Assembly: GCA_029449245.1 (NCBI GenBank)
Contig: JANATF010000001.1
Location: 3,844,001 to 3,908,000 of the forward strand
Source of the DNA: Mortierella alpina
Lineage: Eukaryota > Mortierellomycota > Mortierellomycetes > Mortierellales > Mortierellaceae
Direction of reading: 5' to 3'
DNA: 64,000 bases
Positions 50,233 to 62,160 of the stretch are shown here, piece after piece. Under the pieces are notes generated by a model. The model did not search any database. It saw nothing but the letters and a program-made list of their open reading frames with translations, and was not told the origin of the DNA. The translations under genes and the position numbers were made by a program. Within the stretch, counting starts at the first letter, position 1. The number at the start of each line of letters is the position of its first letter.

Positions 50233-52900
50233 TTACGTCGACAAGGACTTGGTGCCGCTTTTATAGTGAGATTGACAGTATGGCTTTCCGTTCTCTACAT
50301 AGTAGGAGGAGGAGTCGAATCCAATGTGGCACACCTATGTCCGCGTGAGGTGAGGAAGAAAAAATATGATTAGTGTCTGCATGTTGATGTGAAAGGGCGT
50401 GGAGTGCTCACGTCCGTCTACTTACTGTGCATCCAAAGCAGTCGCGATGCCATTTTCCTTTGAGGGCGTTGATGAAATCACCTTGTATCGGATCCTGACA
50501 GCCAGTACACTTTGGGGCAAAGAGACGAAGATAGTCCATTTCGCAGTACGGTTGGTCATCGTGCACCATATATCCATCGTCCTCGAATGGGTCGCCACAC
50601 TCTCGACAGAAGAAGTGGCCCGGATGCCAACTTTTTCCAAGGGCAGTCAAGCATTCCTATGGTCGAGGCACAATCATGAATTGTTAGTATAGCAACAACA
50701 GCGAGTATCTGAATGCAGAGGTGCGCGACAGGGACATTAAGGCACTTACATCCTCAATGGCAGTATTGCAATGGCCGCACTTTGGACTAAACTTTTCGTG
50801 ATAGTCCAGATGACAGTAGGGCAGTCCGTCTTTTTGGAAGAACTGGACGTGTTCTAGGTTGAGGTTGCACACAGCACAGACGAAGTGATCCGAGTGCCAG
50901 CGTTTGCCCATGGCCGTAATCATCATCCCGGATATAGGTTCATCGCAACTTGAGCAAACAAATCCGGTTTGATGGCCCGACCCTGATCCGGTATCGCTGC
51001 CGCGGGCCGGTTTGCTAGGAGGCGATACTGGTTTTCCTGCAGTAGCTATGCTCTCCCCCAGGATGAGAACTTCCATGGAGGTGTCTGGTGCCATAGGGAT
51101 CGAAGAGAAAGAGGCGGCTTTGCCCTCGTCGTCTGTGAGGATGCATTTACTCTCGTCATAGTGAGCACCGATTTGCTGGTCCGTGGTGTTGGAAAATGGG
51201 GCTGGGGTCGATTGCGAGGTAGCGGATCTGATGGGGGGGAGCTCTTTATCCACATCCAACTCGGAAGGAACTGGAACCGGCTTTGAGTTCCAGACAGTAG
51301 TATCCGAGTGCTCTTCCGTAGATTTTCTTGATGCCGCGCCAGATCCCTTGGACAGCGAGTTTTTGCGAGAGGGTTCGACGGCTTTCCGACTCATCCATGG
51401 GTTTGAAGCTGCTGTCGCGGTGGCCTCTGTAGGGCTGGTGTAGGCATTTTTGGTCTTTGGGTTAATAGTACCCGTTGTCCCAGATGAGATAAGACTGTTG
51501 AACTTGGCAGAGTTGGCGCGCACGGTTCCTGGAGCTAGGATGCCAGCAATCCTACTTGAGGAGGAGTTGCTAGGTTTACTGCCATTAGCGGGGCTGGAAG
51601 GCTTGAAAACTCCATTGATCACTCCAGGGAGTGCAGGCGGCGGAGGTGGCGTGATGGTGGAGCTTTTGCGAAGAAATTCCCTAGGCGGAGGCATAGGTAC
51701 CCGGTCCTCCTCTGTCGCTACCACAGCAGAGATTGCCTCTCCAATATTCGGTGTAGTCGCTAGGCTGGAAAGAGGCGAGGATGGTGTGGGTGTGGATCGA
51801 CGCGATCTGTTCTCGATTGCCTCGACATGCCGCGAGATGCCCGCCGTTAGCGCAGAAGGACTCGAAGACTTTAGAGAGTCCGTTTGGTTGTAAGGCGATG
51901 GAGTCCTAGGGGTGCCCTTTTTGGCGCTTTCGCGAGGTGGAGGCTCTGGCGCCCAGCTATCGTCCTCCTCTGCGTCATCGTAAATCTCGGTTTTTGGCGG
52001 ATTTATAACAGTATACTTGGGAATATCGACAACCGGCACGATTCGTGGCGTGATAGTCTTGGAGACTGTTGGGGTCGTAGGCTTGGGATGGTGTAGATGT
52101 GTGCTTCCGGAGCCTTGCACCTGCACATGAGCAGATGATGGGGACTGGGTTGGAACATACCCATGCGCTGCAGCATGGGCACTATGCTGCTGCCGCAAAT
52201 ATCCTTGTTGTTGTTCATATTGCTGCTGCTGAAGCTGAAGGTACTGCTCTTGACTCAGGTGCATTGGGTGTTGCTGCTGGTTGTTGTCGTGATGATTGTG
52301 GTAGAACTGTGAAGGGGTAGCCTGGTTCCCGTACCCCTGTGCATGCCAGTGTTGTCCTGCAGGACTATATGGTTGTTGTCCGGGAAACGTCCCATGATGC
52401 TGTTGCCTATACATCGCTTCTGCTGACTCGTAGTCTTCCGAGCCCATGGATTCCATGACAACCTCCTGCGCCGCCTCGCCCATGGATTCTAGTATTGGAC
52501 TGGCAGGCCTGTGGTGGTCGATGGGCGTGCTGGGCAGCGAGGAGAGGCTTAGAGTTTTGACTGCACTGTCAAGCTGGGGGGTGGTTGGTGTAGGAGCCGT
52601 GGAGGGCTTTGAGGTCACCGTTCCAGAAGGAGGACCATCTTGGAAGATTTTCCGACCGGCGGTCCTGGAACCAAACGTGGGGGGACGAGGGCCCGTCAGA
52701 GTTGATCGAGACCTGGTGGTGCCCGTCGCGCCCAGCCCTGTCGACTGACCGCCCACTTTTTGAAGGTAAAGACCTATGTATAGAGTTGCGAGCATGAAGT
52801 ATGTTAGTGCGTTAGGTGTTATACGCGTCCAGCCGGACCGAGAGGTCTCGCTGTTCAGGAGACGAGGCTTACTGAGCTGGTCTTTTGTGATGTAGGACAT
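50233..52900 (-). CDS. Paxillin-like protein with three LIM domains
   Basis: Minus-strand exons 52900-52873 (only 28 nt coding), 52755-50750, 50656-50426 and 50334-50233 give 788 residues. The N-terminal 600 residues are Pro/Ser/Gln-rich and disordered, with a Gln/His/Tyr segment. Three LIM zinc-finger modules follow: LIM1 from CSSCDEPISG (about 610), LIM2 from CGHCNTAIED and ECLTALGKSWHPGHFFC (split by an intron), and LIM3 from CTGCQDPIQG ending YYVENGKPYCQSHY. The order and spacing of Cys/His ligands are intact. The architecture, disordered N-terminus plus C-terminal LIMs, matches fungal PXL1/paxillin relatives that link Rho signalling, the actin ring and polarity; the exact orthology is inferred. 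Confidence 0.9.
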
Positions 52901-53454
52901 TCGTGTGTACTCTGCCAGTGGGCAAGGAGGAAGCAAATAAAGAGTGCTGGGGAGCGGGGAGGGGTGTTAGGGAGAGAATTACGAGCAGGGTAAAAGGATT
53001 TCAGAATGATGAACAAGATGCTTTAGAAGAAAAGAAAAGCTCATTAGGAATGGGAATCGGGCGGAAGAGAGAATGCGCTGGAACAAAAGAGAGGTCGTCG
53101 TCGTCAGGTCAGCAGCACTGTCCAGACTGGTCACATCCTACGGAAAATAGGGGCTGGTCGACATTTTTATGTTCCGCTGGTAAAGGGGGACATGACGAGC
53201 ATGCGTAAAGCACCGGCGAAGGCGAGAGAAGGGTCCATTGAGAACGCAAAAGTCCCGCCTCGCCTGTTTGTTAGGTGCCATGTGGACCAGATCCGTGCCG
53301 GGATGCATCCTAGCCACTGACTAGGCTGCAGGTGCGGTGCATAGACCAGGCCAAAGCGCCAAAGAGCAAGCGGCAGCCGATCCAAAATAAAGTTGTGATC
53401 TCCGCGTACCTTTGTACACTGTCGTAGATGTTGATTAGATAGCTTGGCTTTGCG
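52901..53454. other. LIM-gene promoter side and pseudogene flank
   Basis: Leader/promoter of the LIM gene followed by sequence without recognisable gene. Confidence 0.45.
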
Positions 53455-53700
53455 TCAAGCCATGCCATTGGCGTTTCCTGATCGCGTTTGGGCCGTCTTG
53501 ACGTCCTTTAATGTCACAGGTGATGATGAGCTTAATGCTCCCTCGACCAGATATCTGCATATCTCATCGTAACTTGGATCGCCACCCTGGATTATGGCAT
53601 GGGTCTTGACGCAGCCCCCCGTGTAAGAAGGCTCTTCTTCGTCTTCAAGAGAGTTCTCGGGCAACACACTCTTCCCAGCGATCTCAATCTTAAAGGGGCT
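53455..53700 (-). pseudogene. Decayed fragment of a saccharopine-dehydrogenase-like paralogue
   Basis: The minus-strand translation contains FKIEIAGKSVLPENSLE, then HAIIQGGDPSYDEICRYLVE, which aligns with FTIEVVGESALPENVPG and HAVIKGGDPGYGETCRYLVE of the intact gene next door (54045-56009). Only this roughly 60-residue part of the last exon is present; the reading frame then runs into unrelated sequence and the N-terminal exons are absent. It lies about 350 bp beyond the stop of the intact gene in the same orientation, so a tandem copy has probably been eroded. Confidence 0.85.
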
Positions 53701-54044
53701 ATTTATACTTGGCCAACCAGCTACGCTCCATGTCGAGTCATGCTATAGCATCATTTGCTGAACATGCCTGCTATGTATTTATACGTCCGTAGTGAGCTTG
53801 ATGCTCCAGCTTAGTGCGATGCAGAGGTCGATGGTGCGAAAGTGTGGGTAAGAGTTGAGGTGGGTATTGAACAAGGCTTTTTACGACGTATGCCACAGCT
53901 CGGTCATACATCGCATCACAGGTGACCATCAGTGCTGATGAGCCAACGCTAACGGGAACCAGCTGCATCAGCTCAGAAAACCCTTCATATCCAAAATGCA
54001 GTTCAAAAAACATGAAGAGAATTCTATATTGTACTATTTTTGTT
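53701..54044. other. Spacer between pseudogene and intact paralogue
   Basis: About 340 bp; possibly more remains of the duplicated gene (GAGCTTGATGCTCC near 53793 resembles GAGCTTAATGCTCC near 53528), but no protein match can be read. Confidence 0.4.
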
Positions 54045-56009
54045 TTACAACTTAGAGACGGTGAGATGCACGTTCTGGTTTCGAAGACGATCTACCAGGA
54101 CCTGCCCAAACGCAAACGCTGGCGTGAGCACACCTCCCGAGATCTTATTCTCGTTACGAATACGGTCTTCGTTCTGGACAAGGCACAGTGCGCCCTCGAC
54201 CAGGTATCTGCAGGTCTCACCGTAACCTGGGTCGCCACCCTTGATCACGGCATGGGCTTTGACGCTGCCCTTTTTAGAAGCCTCTTCCTCCTCCCCAGGA
54301 ACGTTCTCGGGCAGCGCACTCTCGCCAACGACCTCGATCGTAAAGTGTGCCTTCTTGATGCTTTCATCGGAGGGTCCCGTTCCGGGAGCGGGCAGAACAT
54401 TGTTTTGCAAGAACCGGCGCAGTGGGCCGATCGCCAAAGCGGCTCCACCAATGCCCATTCCGAGGGTGGCAATCGTGGCCGAGAAAAATCCTGGTGTGGA
54501 CATGGACTCGCTACGTTTTAAGAAGTAAACAATGGATGTGAGCGAGCCGTCCTTATTAAACAAGACAAAGGATTTGTCCAGCACAGCGGTTGATCTCGTT
54601 ACCTGTACTTGAACTCGGGTCCATAGCCAATGCCGTCAGCCTCAATGGCAAGTCCGTGGCTGCGCTTGACCATCTTTTCGTTTGAGGAAGACATGAAAAA
54701 ATATGTCTGCCAGTGCTTAAAGTCGTTGTCGTAAAAGACAGCGGGCATGGAAATCCGTGCAGGGGCAACTCTAGAGAGTACGTCTTCAGGGACCAACTGG
54801 TTTTGATCCGTCAACCCGCTGCTGCCGTCCTTGGACTCGATAATACCGATGACTGAAGCCAGCGTGCCTCCAGAAGCTAATAAGGCGCACGGGAAAGACA
54901 AACACGAGGCGTGAGAAGAACGGCCTTGAAGACAAGTAGTGTGCAACGTTGACCTGCCGTCTCTGTTTGGGCTTCTTACCGGATCCACGCATCTTGCTCA
55001 CGGTGAGTTTGGCAGACTTAGTCGCGAGATTGTATTCCTTTCGCAGGAAATCAACCACCCTACGCGAATGCAAGATGCAAGGTTAGATGGGCGGCGAATT
55101 CAATTTGCGTACAGGTACCAACATCCGTAGAGCAACATTACATCTTTGTGCCCAACTCCGAGGGAACAGAGTCGAAACCGCACTGAGGGACTACGATGAC
55201 GTTCTTTTCACGCGCCTCCTTATGGTATTTTTTGATGATATTCTAAGCACCCCCGAAGCAAGACAAAAGGAAGGACAAGAGAGTCAGGTTAGAGTCGCGC
55301 CATCTCCCCGATTTCAGAAGCAACAGAAAAGGTGGATCGACGTACGTGCACAAAGGGCGATTCTCCGGTCGAGTCCACATAATGCGTCCCAGTCTTAACA
55401 CACGCCGCAACGAGAGGTTCTCCATGCTTCATGAACGGTCCTACTGTGGTGAGAACAACCTTCGCCCTTGCTGTCATGGCCTCGAGGGATTCCGTACTAG
55501 AGGCGTCTGCCTTGATGATGGTGAGGTTCTGTCCAAGCCAAAAAAAAAAATGGTAAGTATGACAGGATGGGGTTTATTTTTCTTTTGGGTTATAGCTCAC
55601 ACAAGAGACGAGATCGTACCGAAAGTGCAGGATCGATGGCAACGAGCTTCTCGCGAACTTCTTCCAGCTTTGGGATGCTACGACCGGCGATGGCCCAGCG
55701 GACACCCTGAAGTTCCATTGCAGAAGAGAACCATACGCTCGATTAATATGTGTACATTCACTCACACGGCGGTCTTATCAGCGTAGAGTGGAGATGAGAT
55801 AGAGGGTGTTCATCTACCTGCTTGTAGGTCCGGGCGATGTACTGACAGATACAAGAAAAGTAATAAAAGGAATCAGTATTAGCAGAGTGTTTGAGTTCTG
55901 TATCCCCTTGGGTGTCGCCCGGAGCGTGTGGGTACCATACCATGCCGGTTCGGAAGCCAGTGAACCCAGTGGCTCCGTAGAGAACCAAATCAAACTCTCT
56001 TGCGGCCAT
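54045..56009 (-). CDS. SCCPDH: Saccharopine dehydrogenase-like oxidoreductase (SCCPDH family)
   Basis: Eight minus-strand exons: 56009-55941, 55841-55818 (24 nt microexon), 55706-55620, 55528-55346, 55242-55142, 55059-54980, 54876-54603, 54510-54045. All phases close, giving 427 residues (human SCCPDH 429). The N-terminus has the dinucleotide-binding Rossmann signature DLVLYGATGFTG, followed by VRWAIAGRS, TTVGPFMKHGEPLVAACV, THYVDSTGE and CGFDSVPSELG. The SASGGTLAS block follows the sixth intron, and GGVLTPAFAFG lies near the C-terminus. A hydrophobic stretch after MSTPGFFSAT (GMGIGGAALAIGPL) fits the membrane-associated segment of the family, which is linked to lipid droplets or mitochondria rather than lysine metabolism. 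The substrate is unknown. Confidence 0.93.
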
Positions 56010-56350
56010 GATTATCGAGAATCTGTTGTTGTGAGGGGAGCTGTTGAGGAAGAGCGAGGGAGTGGGAGAGAATGAACGTCAAGGGGTGAGTGAATGTAAT
56101 GAAGGAATCAAGGAGGGAATGAGAGAATGCGAAAACTCTTTAAACGACTACAATACTCGGTCGGACTGTGGACGGCTCGATCGGAGTGATCGAAAAAATA
56201 TTCTGAAGGGAATGCACTGCGACGACCGACCGACATACCCTCGCACATGAAAGTGGTTACGTTGGCGCCCTGAAAGAGCTCTCAACTGCTTTGTTGGCAT
56301 CTACAATAATCTAGGCGATCAATGCCGCCACACGCGTACCGGTCGAGTCT
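56010..56350. other. Intergenic region
   Basis: About 340 bp between the SCCPDH start and the stop of the next minus-strand gene; GA-rich leader sequence, nothing else seen. Confidence 0.5.
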
Positions 56351-58550
56351 TTAATTTTGCCGAGCAGGTTGAAACACAGGGCGCGAGGTACCACTCGCAC
56401 CTTGTCCGCTCGCTCCTAGACCAGTAAACGACCGAGCAGGAAACGGATCCTCTACGGTACTGCCCTCTGTCCGCCCATTGCCCCGATTCTTACCCCTACC
56501 CCTGCCCCTATCCCTGCTCCTGCTCCTGCTCCTGCTCCGTCTCCTACTCCTACTTGGACTATGAGAACCCCTTCTACTCCGACTTGTGCCCCTGCTTGTG
56601 CCCCTGCTCCTCTGACGGTATCGCGGTGACCGCGTTCTGGAGCGCGTGTATGATCGAGAGGCTGAAAATGACCTTGAGCGTCCTCTTGTCAGGGAGGCAG
56701 ATCTCCTCGATGCTGATCGGAACCTCCCCCTTCCTCTTGATTCACTCCTTTGTCGACTTCGCTCTCGATTCTGTAGACCTCGACTGTGTCCACGTCGTGA
56801 TGAAAGCTCAGGCTTCTTGAAATCCTCAGAATAAGTTTGTTTCCGCTTTCCAGATGTCGTTTTGAAAAATAGCTCCAAAGACCCATCATTCCATCCTTCA
56901 TTGACATTCCTAGCCTTCTCCTCTGATAGATCCAAAGATGAAAGTTCTGCGACGAAGTCTGTTACGGCCGTCATCATGGCTCCCTGTTTCGAGGCGTCCT
57001 TCTGTATCGGAACAGAGACGTAGGCTGGCAATGGCTCGTAATAATCTGCGTCGGACTGGGAGTGGTAAAACAACAAACGTGATTAGTTCACCATGCATTG
57101 ACGCCAGGAAGGCACGGGTGCCAATGTGGAACAAAAGACTTGCCTCAATCTTGGACATCATCACTCCAGCTGGTAAGTCTCGTGTAAGCACCTCGTGATG
57201 GGTAGGCGCTAGAGGCGGTGGCAGCGGTGCCACGTATGCCGGGGCTACTTGCTGTGGCGCGAGACGAGAATCTTGAGGCTGCTGTGGGTGCTGTTGATGT
57301 TGGTGAAAAGGGGGTTGTTGGTGTGGAGGTGCGCCGTGTGGGTGGAATGCAAGTAGGGGTTGCAGAGCTGGGACGCCCTGAGGCTGGCCATACGGGTGAG
57401 GATAATTGGGGTGCGGAGGATATGCGCTATTGGGACCAGTGTTAGGACCAGTGTTGGGACTTGCCATGTATGGAGGTGGCCAAGTGCCTGCTTGCTGTGG
57501 CAGTGGTGGGGGATGCTGCTGGTGCAGTGGCTGGGGGTAGGGGGCGTGCTGAGGGTGGGGGGGATAAGGAGGCTGTGAGTGCTGGTGGTGCTGGTGCTGG
57601 TTCGGTTGCGGATGGCGGTGGGCGTTTTGAGTTGGGTCCACAATGGGGCCATTCATTGGCACTCCTGATCCTGGGAAAGCTGCACCAATAGGCGGTGGCG
57701 GAACAACAGGCGGTCGCTTGACGCTCGTCTCCATAGTGTCGACCACATAGGGCGGGAAGAACTCCTTGTTGCGCCATATATCCAGGACCTGTACCGAGAA
57801 AAAGGCGTGTTAAAAACGCGAGTCTCGTCTGTCACTTCTCATGCTTTCCAGGCCTTCTTCGTACCTTCATGATCCGATGTCTTTGACCATCGTCGCTGCC
57901 AGGAAAGTAGTAGGCGACCCGAAGAATAGGAACAAGGTGGGGATGCAGTGCCTCTTTGATCCAGTGCTGTTGCTTCCGTTCACTATTGTGTTGAAGGCGG
58001 TGTTTGTAAAGTTTGATTCTGATCGACCCCTACAATATGCTTCTGAGGGGTCAAGGGTCTTACCTGTGGGATAAGATGTCGTTCACCAGATAGATGATGT
58101 GAAGCTTGTCGTTGAATGTCACGCGAGAAATAGAAATGGCGACTAGGGCGCGAGACATCATGTCGAATTGTTGTGGGTTATGGCAATTGTTGACAACCCA
58201 GTTCTTGCCCGCCTACGAAAGAAAAAAGGCGATTGTGTCGTAGGGCACAGGAGTTAGTGGTGGAATCACGAACATGAGTTGTTGATAGGTGTTGTTTGGC
58301 TGTTTGCCATGGTGTGTACCTGGATGTTGGCCTCGGAGCAATCCCTCATGAGCTGTTCGAGGTGAGCCATCAGGACGCCGATGTCTGCAGGAGTTAATCC
58401 TGCGCTGTGCTGGACGAAGGCGTCGAGCGCCACCTTGACTGGGATCTGCAGCTGGTCGCGTGGTGAGGCAGCCTCTGGAGCGTGTGTGTGGCCAAAGGCA
58501 GCGTGTTGCTGTGGTGCGTAGGTCCTCTGCGGGAACAAGGTCGGGTCCAT
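56351..58550 (-). CDS. CHERP-like CID (RPR) and RS-domain splicing-associated protein
   Basis: Minus-strand exons 58550-58320, 58212-58064, 57982-57865, 57788-57144 and 57055-56351 give 615 residues. Residues about 40-195 form a CID/RPR domain (GKNWVVNNCHNPQQFD, KLHIIYLVNDILSHS, HWIKEALHPHLVPILRV, VLDIWRNKEFF), the fold that binds RNA polymerase II tail peptides. A His/Gln/Pro-rich linker follows. Then comes LPAGVMMSKIESDADYYEPL, whose counterpart in CHERP is the LPAG...Y.PL block, then NVNEGWNDGSLELFF and an Arg-Ser-rich domain (about 460-570). No G-patch or SURP module is visible, unlike animal CHERP. Intron 4 appears to begin with GC (GAG|GCAAGT) and end CCCAG; treating it as GC-AG joins two conserved blocks in phase. 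A role in U2-linked splicing is inferred from the family. Confidence 0.82.
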
Positions 58551-59331
58551 GCTTCTCTGATCCGCGGCTGCTTCTGCCTGGCGAGTTGAGTTGAGTTGAG
58601 TTGACAGCGTTTGGAGGAGCGAGACGGGGAAGGCCAAAAAAAACAGCTTATCATGTGATAAAAGTCTCCACTCTTGCCTCTCCTCTTGCCTCTCCTCTTG
58701 CCTCTCCTCTTGCCTCTCTCTTGCCTTTTCCTTTCGTCTCTTCCTCTCAGACAGGACACACCCCCACCTGTGAGTCTGCACACGGACAGTACTGTACTCT
58801 GCGACTCCCTCCACTTCCTCCAGCGTAAAAGAAAGCTAGTTGTATTGACTCAAAGCGCCCTTCTGTGAGTGGCTCATAATTTTTTTTTTTCCTTCTCGCT
58901 TTTATGCTTCCCTCCACATCCACATCTCGCCCTTCTTGAATCCCTCTCCTCTCGTCGTCTTTCGTCCACGCACGCGCACCCTCTCTGTCGCCCTTGTTCG
59001 CCATCGCCCTCTTCGCCCGTCCTCCCTTTGGTCTCCACCTGCGCCTCTTCTGTGCTGCTCGTTCAAAGCGGCCCCTGCAACCCCGTCCTGGACACCACCC
59101 AGTCTACTCCTCCACACACACCGCACCCCTCCCGTCGGAACCTCAATCCGCCCAGCCCAACACCCTTCCCCGCTCTCCATCTCGGTAAGACCATCGCTGT
59201 ACCTGTCATCCTTGTCCCTGCAATACAGATGATCGTGTTTGTATACTGTATTGTGTCTCCCTAATCATGCGTCCTGGACTCTTCATCTACTCCCTGTAGT
59301 TAATCGTCGTCGTCAACCTCAGCTCCTCCAA
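58551..59331. other. Divergent promoter region CHERP-like/bHLH
   Basis: Contains a pentanucleotide run (GAGTT about four times, 58576-58600), a 12-bp iteration (TCTTGCCTCTCC, about four copies, 58675-58722) and C/T-rich leader sequence for the bHLH gene, with a T10 run near 58880. No gene is seen. Confidence 0.5.
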
Positions 59332-61370
59332 ATGAACTTTCCGTCGCTGCTCTCCGATCATGAACAGAGGGCATTCTCCGACTTTTTGAACCAGCTGGCA
59401 CAGGAGGATAGCAGCAGCCATTCCAATGCTGACGGATCCAACAACGCAGGAACTGCTGATCCCTCTATGACACAGCAACAGCAACAGCAGCTTCAGCTCC
59501 AGCTCCAGCACCATCTGCATCTTCGCCAGCTACAGCAACAACACCAGCAGCAGCAGCAAGCTCAGAGCGGAGTTACAGGGATGCCGAGGCTGCCGCCACC
59601 GCCGTCGCTACTCTCTCCGTCCATGTCGTTGGACCCTTCTGCAACCCAACAGCTCGCGCTTGCCCAACAGCAGCGCGACTGGATTCAGCAGATTAGTGCG
59701 AACCCTTTGCTGGCGCCTGGCGGTGTTATCAACCCGCACGCCATGAGCCAAGCAATGCTTCAGAACCCACTGTTGATGGCGCAAGCAAACGCCATCTCCC
59801 AGGCCATGGTTCTCGCTCAACAGCAGCAGCAGCTTCAGTTACAGATGCAGCAGCAGCAACAACAACAACATCAACAGCATTCGCACTTTCAGCAACACCA
59901 ACATCAGCAGCAGCAGCAGCAGCTCGATAGTAACCACTCAATGCATAATCCTTTTGCACCGCCGTCTAATAATATGTCCCCGCCTTTCCATATGCAACAA
60001 CAACAATACCCTGGTCAACAGCATCGTCTTCACTCCAGCCAAGAGCCACTCTCCCCATCAAGCGAATCTGGAACCCCAGGCATTCAAATGCAGTCCTCAG
60101 AACCGCCCACAAAGCGGAAATCACGAGCCGCCTCTTCAGGAGGAGCGCCAGACAAGATAGTCGAGTCCAGCTCATCTCGTTCGTCGAGTCCTTTCTCACC
60201 CTCTACAGTGAACGGTCAGCACGCTCAGGCAGATCCAGAGGCAATGCCGACAAATGGCTCGAACCATATATCAAAGCAAGAGAGCGATGTCGAAAACGGG
60301 TTTGCTCCACTTCCCTCCAAAAAGGCGTCTCGGAGAAAGGGATCTACTGCTAAGTCTTTGTCAATGGATGCTTCCTCAGGTCTCGTCGTAAAATCAGCAC
60401 ATCGCTCAAGTCGTGATGGATATGACCCGTTGCAGGGAAACCCGCGCAGAAAAGGCCGAGGAGAGTCCATCAGCAAGAACGGCGCATCTCAGCAGAATAA
60501 GGGCAACACACCCGATCTGGACATGCATAAGGAAAAGACCGAAGGAATGGATGGCAATGACAAAGAATCCAGTCCGATGCCCTCAGCACCTCAACAGGAA
60601 TCGGCCTTTTCGCCCACACCGTCCCAAAACTCGTCCTCTAGTCAGGTCCAACCAAAATCAGGATCCAAAAAGCCGCATCATGAGCTGTTGACAGAAGCAG
60701 AAAAGAAGGCGAACCACATTGCATCAGAGCAGAAGCGTCGCCAAAACATTCGCGTAGGATTTGACTCGCTAGTGGAAATTGTCCCCACACTGAGCGATTG
60801 CCATCGGAGCGAGGCTGTCATTTTACAAAAGTGTACGTGGTTTATAATGCTTCCGCGGTCATAATCGTGTTGACTAAGTCACTGTCGCTTCACTTGCACG
60901 TTTGCCTGCCTGCCTGCTATGTTTCTTTCTTCTTTTGTTAACAGACAATCATGTTGCTGCTCCGATACTTGTAGCCGTCGATTACATTCACCGGCTGATG
61001 AACCAAAAGAACGAGCTCAAGAGCAGGGTCAGAGATCTACAAGCGCATCTTGGCGACCCGCTGGAGGACATTGACTCGGTAAGTGCGACGATCGATTCAT
61101 GAACCTCTTTGGAAATGGAAAATGGATCGTGCTTTTCACATGCGTTTTGTTAGTCTCTAGCCTACATGCCTGTTGCTATGTGCCTCTCCTTCATTTCGTA
61201 CAACTATGAAATGACGCGGAAGGTGGCACGAAAACATCATTTCTTAAGCTCAGAGCACAAACAAACATGTGTATGAGCGCTCGACCACTTACCTGAATTT
61301 TTAACACTTACCTGAATTTAACATGTACATGTACTAGGGATCGGACATGGAAGTTGAGCAGGACGAGTAA
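59332..61370 (+). CDS. bHLH transcription factor, MLX/INO4-like
   Basis: Exons 59332-60832, 60975-61078 and 61338-61370 give 545 residues. The long N-terminus is Gln-rich with several CAG/CAA tracts and Ser/Pro regions. The bHLH domain (about 465-530) has basic region KANHIASEQKRR, with the His-Glu-Arg triad of class B (CACGTG-type E-box) binders, helix 1 NIRVGFDSLVEIVP, a loop, and helix 2 SEAVILQKSVDYIHRLM. It runs into a leucine/charged extension (NQKNELKSRVRDLQ). Intron 1 falls inside helix 2, and choosing the donor after AAG T restores QKSVDYIH, the conserved reading. The last exon encodes only ten residues. Such factors act as dimers in lipid or carbon regulation; the partner and targets are unknown. 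Confidence 0.9.
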
Positions 61371-61977
61371 ACAATGGTCACCTGGACTACGTAAACTTCA
61401 CTCGTATGTTGCGACCGTTAGGCTACCAAGGTGGCCGCTGCTTTAGCTAGAAGCGCGGCTGCATGCCATTCCACCTTGACGCGGTTGATGCACCCCTACT
61501 CTTTTCATGCTCATTTGCGACATGCAACCGTTGCTCCACATTCCAACGCCTGTACATAATACCCTCTTGTCGCTTTTACGGTCAAATCCTTGATCTTCAT
61601 GGCTGCTACCACCTTCTCACTTGGACGTAGTCAATCTAATAAAACTGCTCGCGATAAATCTCGAATCGATATACCTTACACGTACGTTGCGCTGCTGAGC
61701 ACAGGGGTGACCAGAACGAGGTGGCTTGAGCTGGTGTAGATTTTTTGGGTGCTCGCGTGGCAGAGGGCGGGCATATTCTTTGCTATCTCTCGATAGGCAA
61801 GGCAAGCACAGACCACACTTGAATCCCACCACAAGCCCTCCATCCAAATAACACCACTCCGCACAGGTTCCATCGTTCATGCCTTAACCTGGGAAAGGAA
61901 GCATCCACACTGAGCTCAATTTCAGTACCCTTTTGAGCCTCTTTGACCACTCCTCCGACCTTATCCTGCGGTTCACC
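61371..61977. other. Intergenic region after bHLH gene
   Basis: No gene recognised; short open frames on the minus strand (61617-61880) lack any domain. Confidence 0.45.
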
Positions 61978-62160
61978 ATGAGGTTCAACCGAGTTGAAGA
62001 GCTAACGTAAGTCGGAACGCACAAGGTCATCACCTATTCCCGACATCGACATTAGAATGAGCTTCAATGCAATGACCGCACCTCATGTAGATTCTCGTTC
62101 TTGCATTAGCAATACGTCGTTATTTGAATATCGCGCCTCTGACTCTGACTTGTCGTTTGT

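Noticed and set aside
53771-54013. 80-codon minus-strand frame beside the SCCPDH gene
   Set aside because: It cannot be aligned to the neighbouring gene or any family I know, and it has no splice partners.
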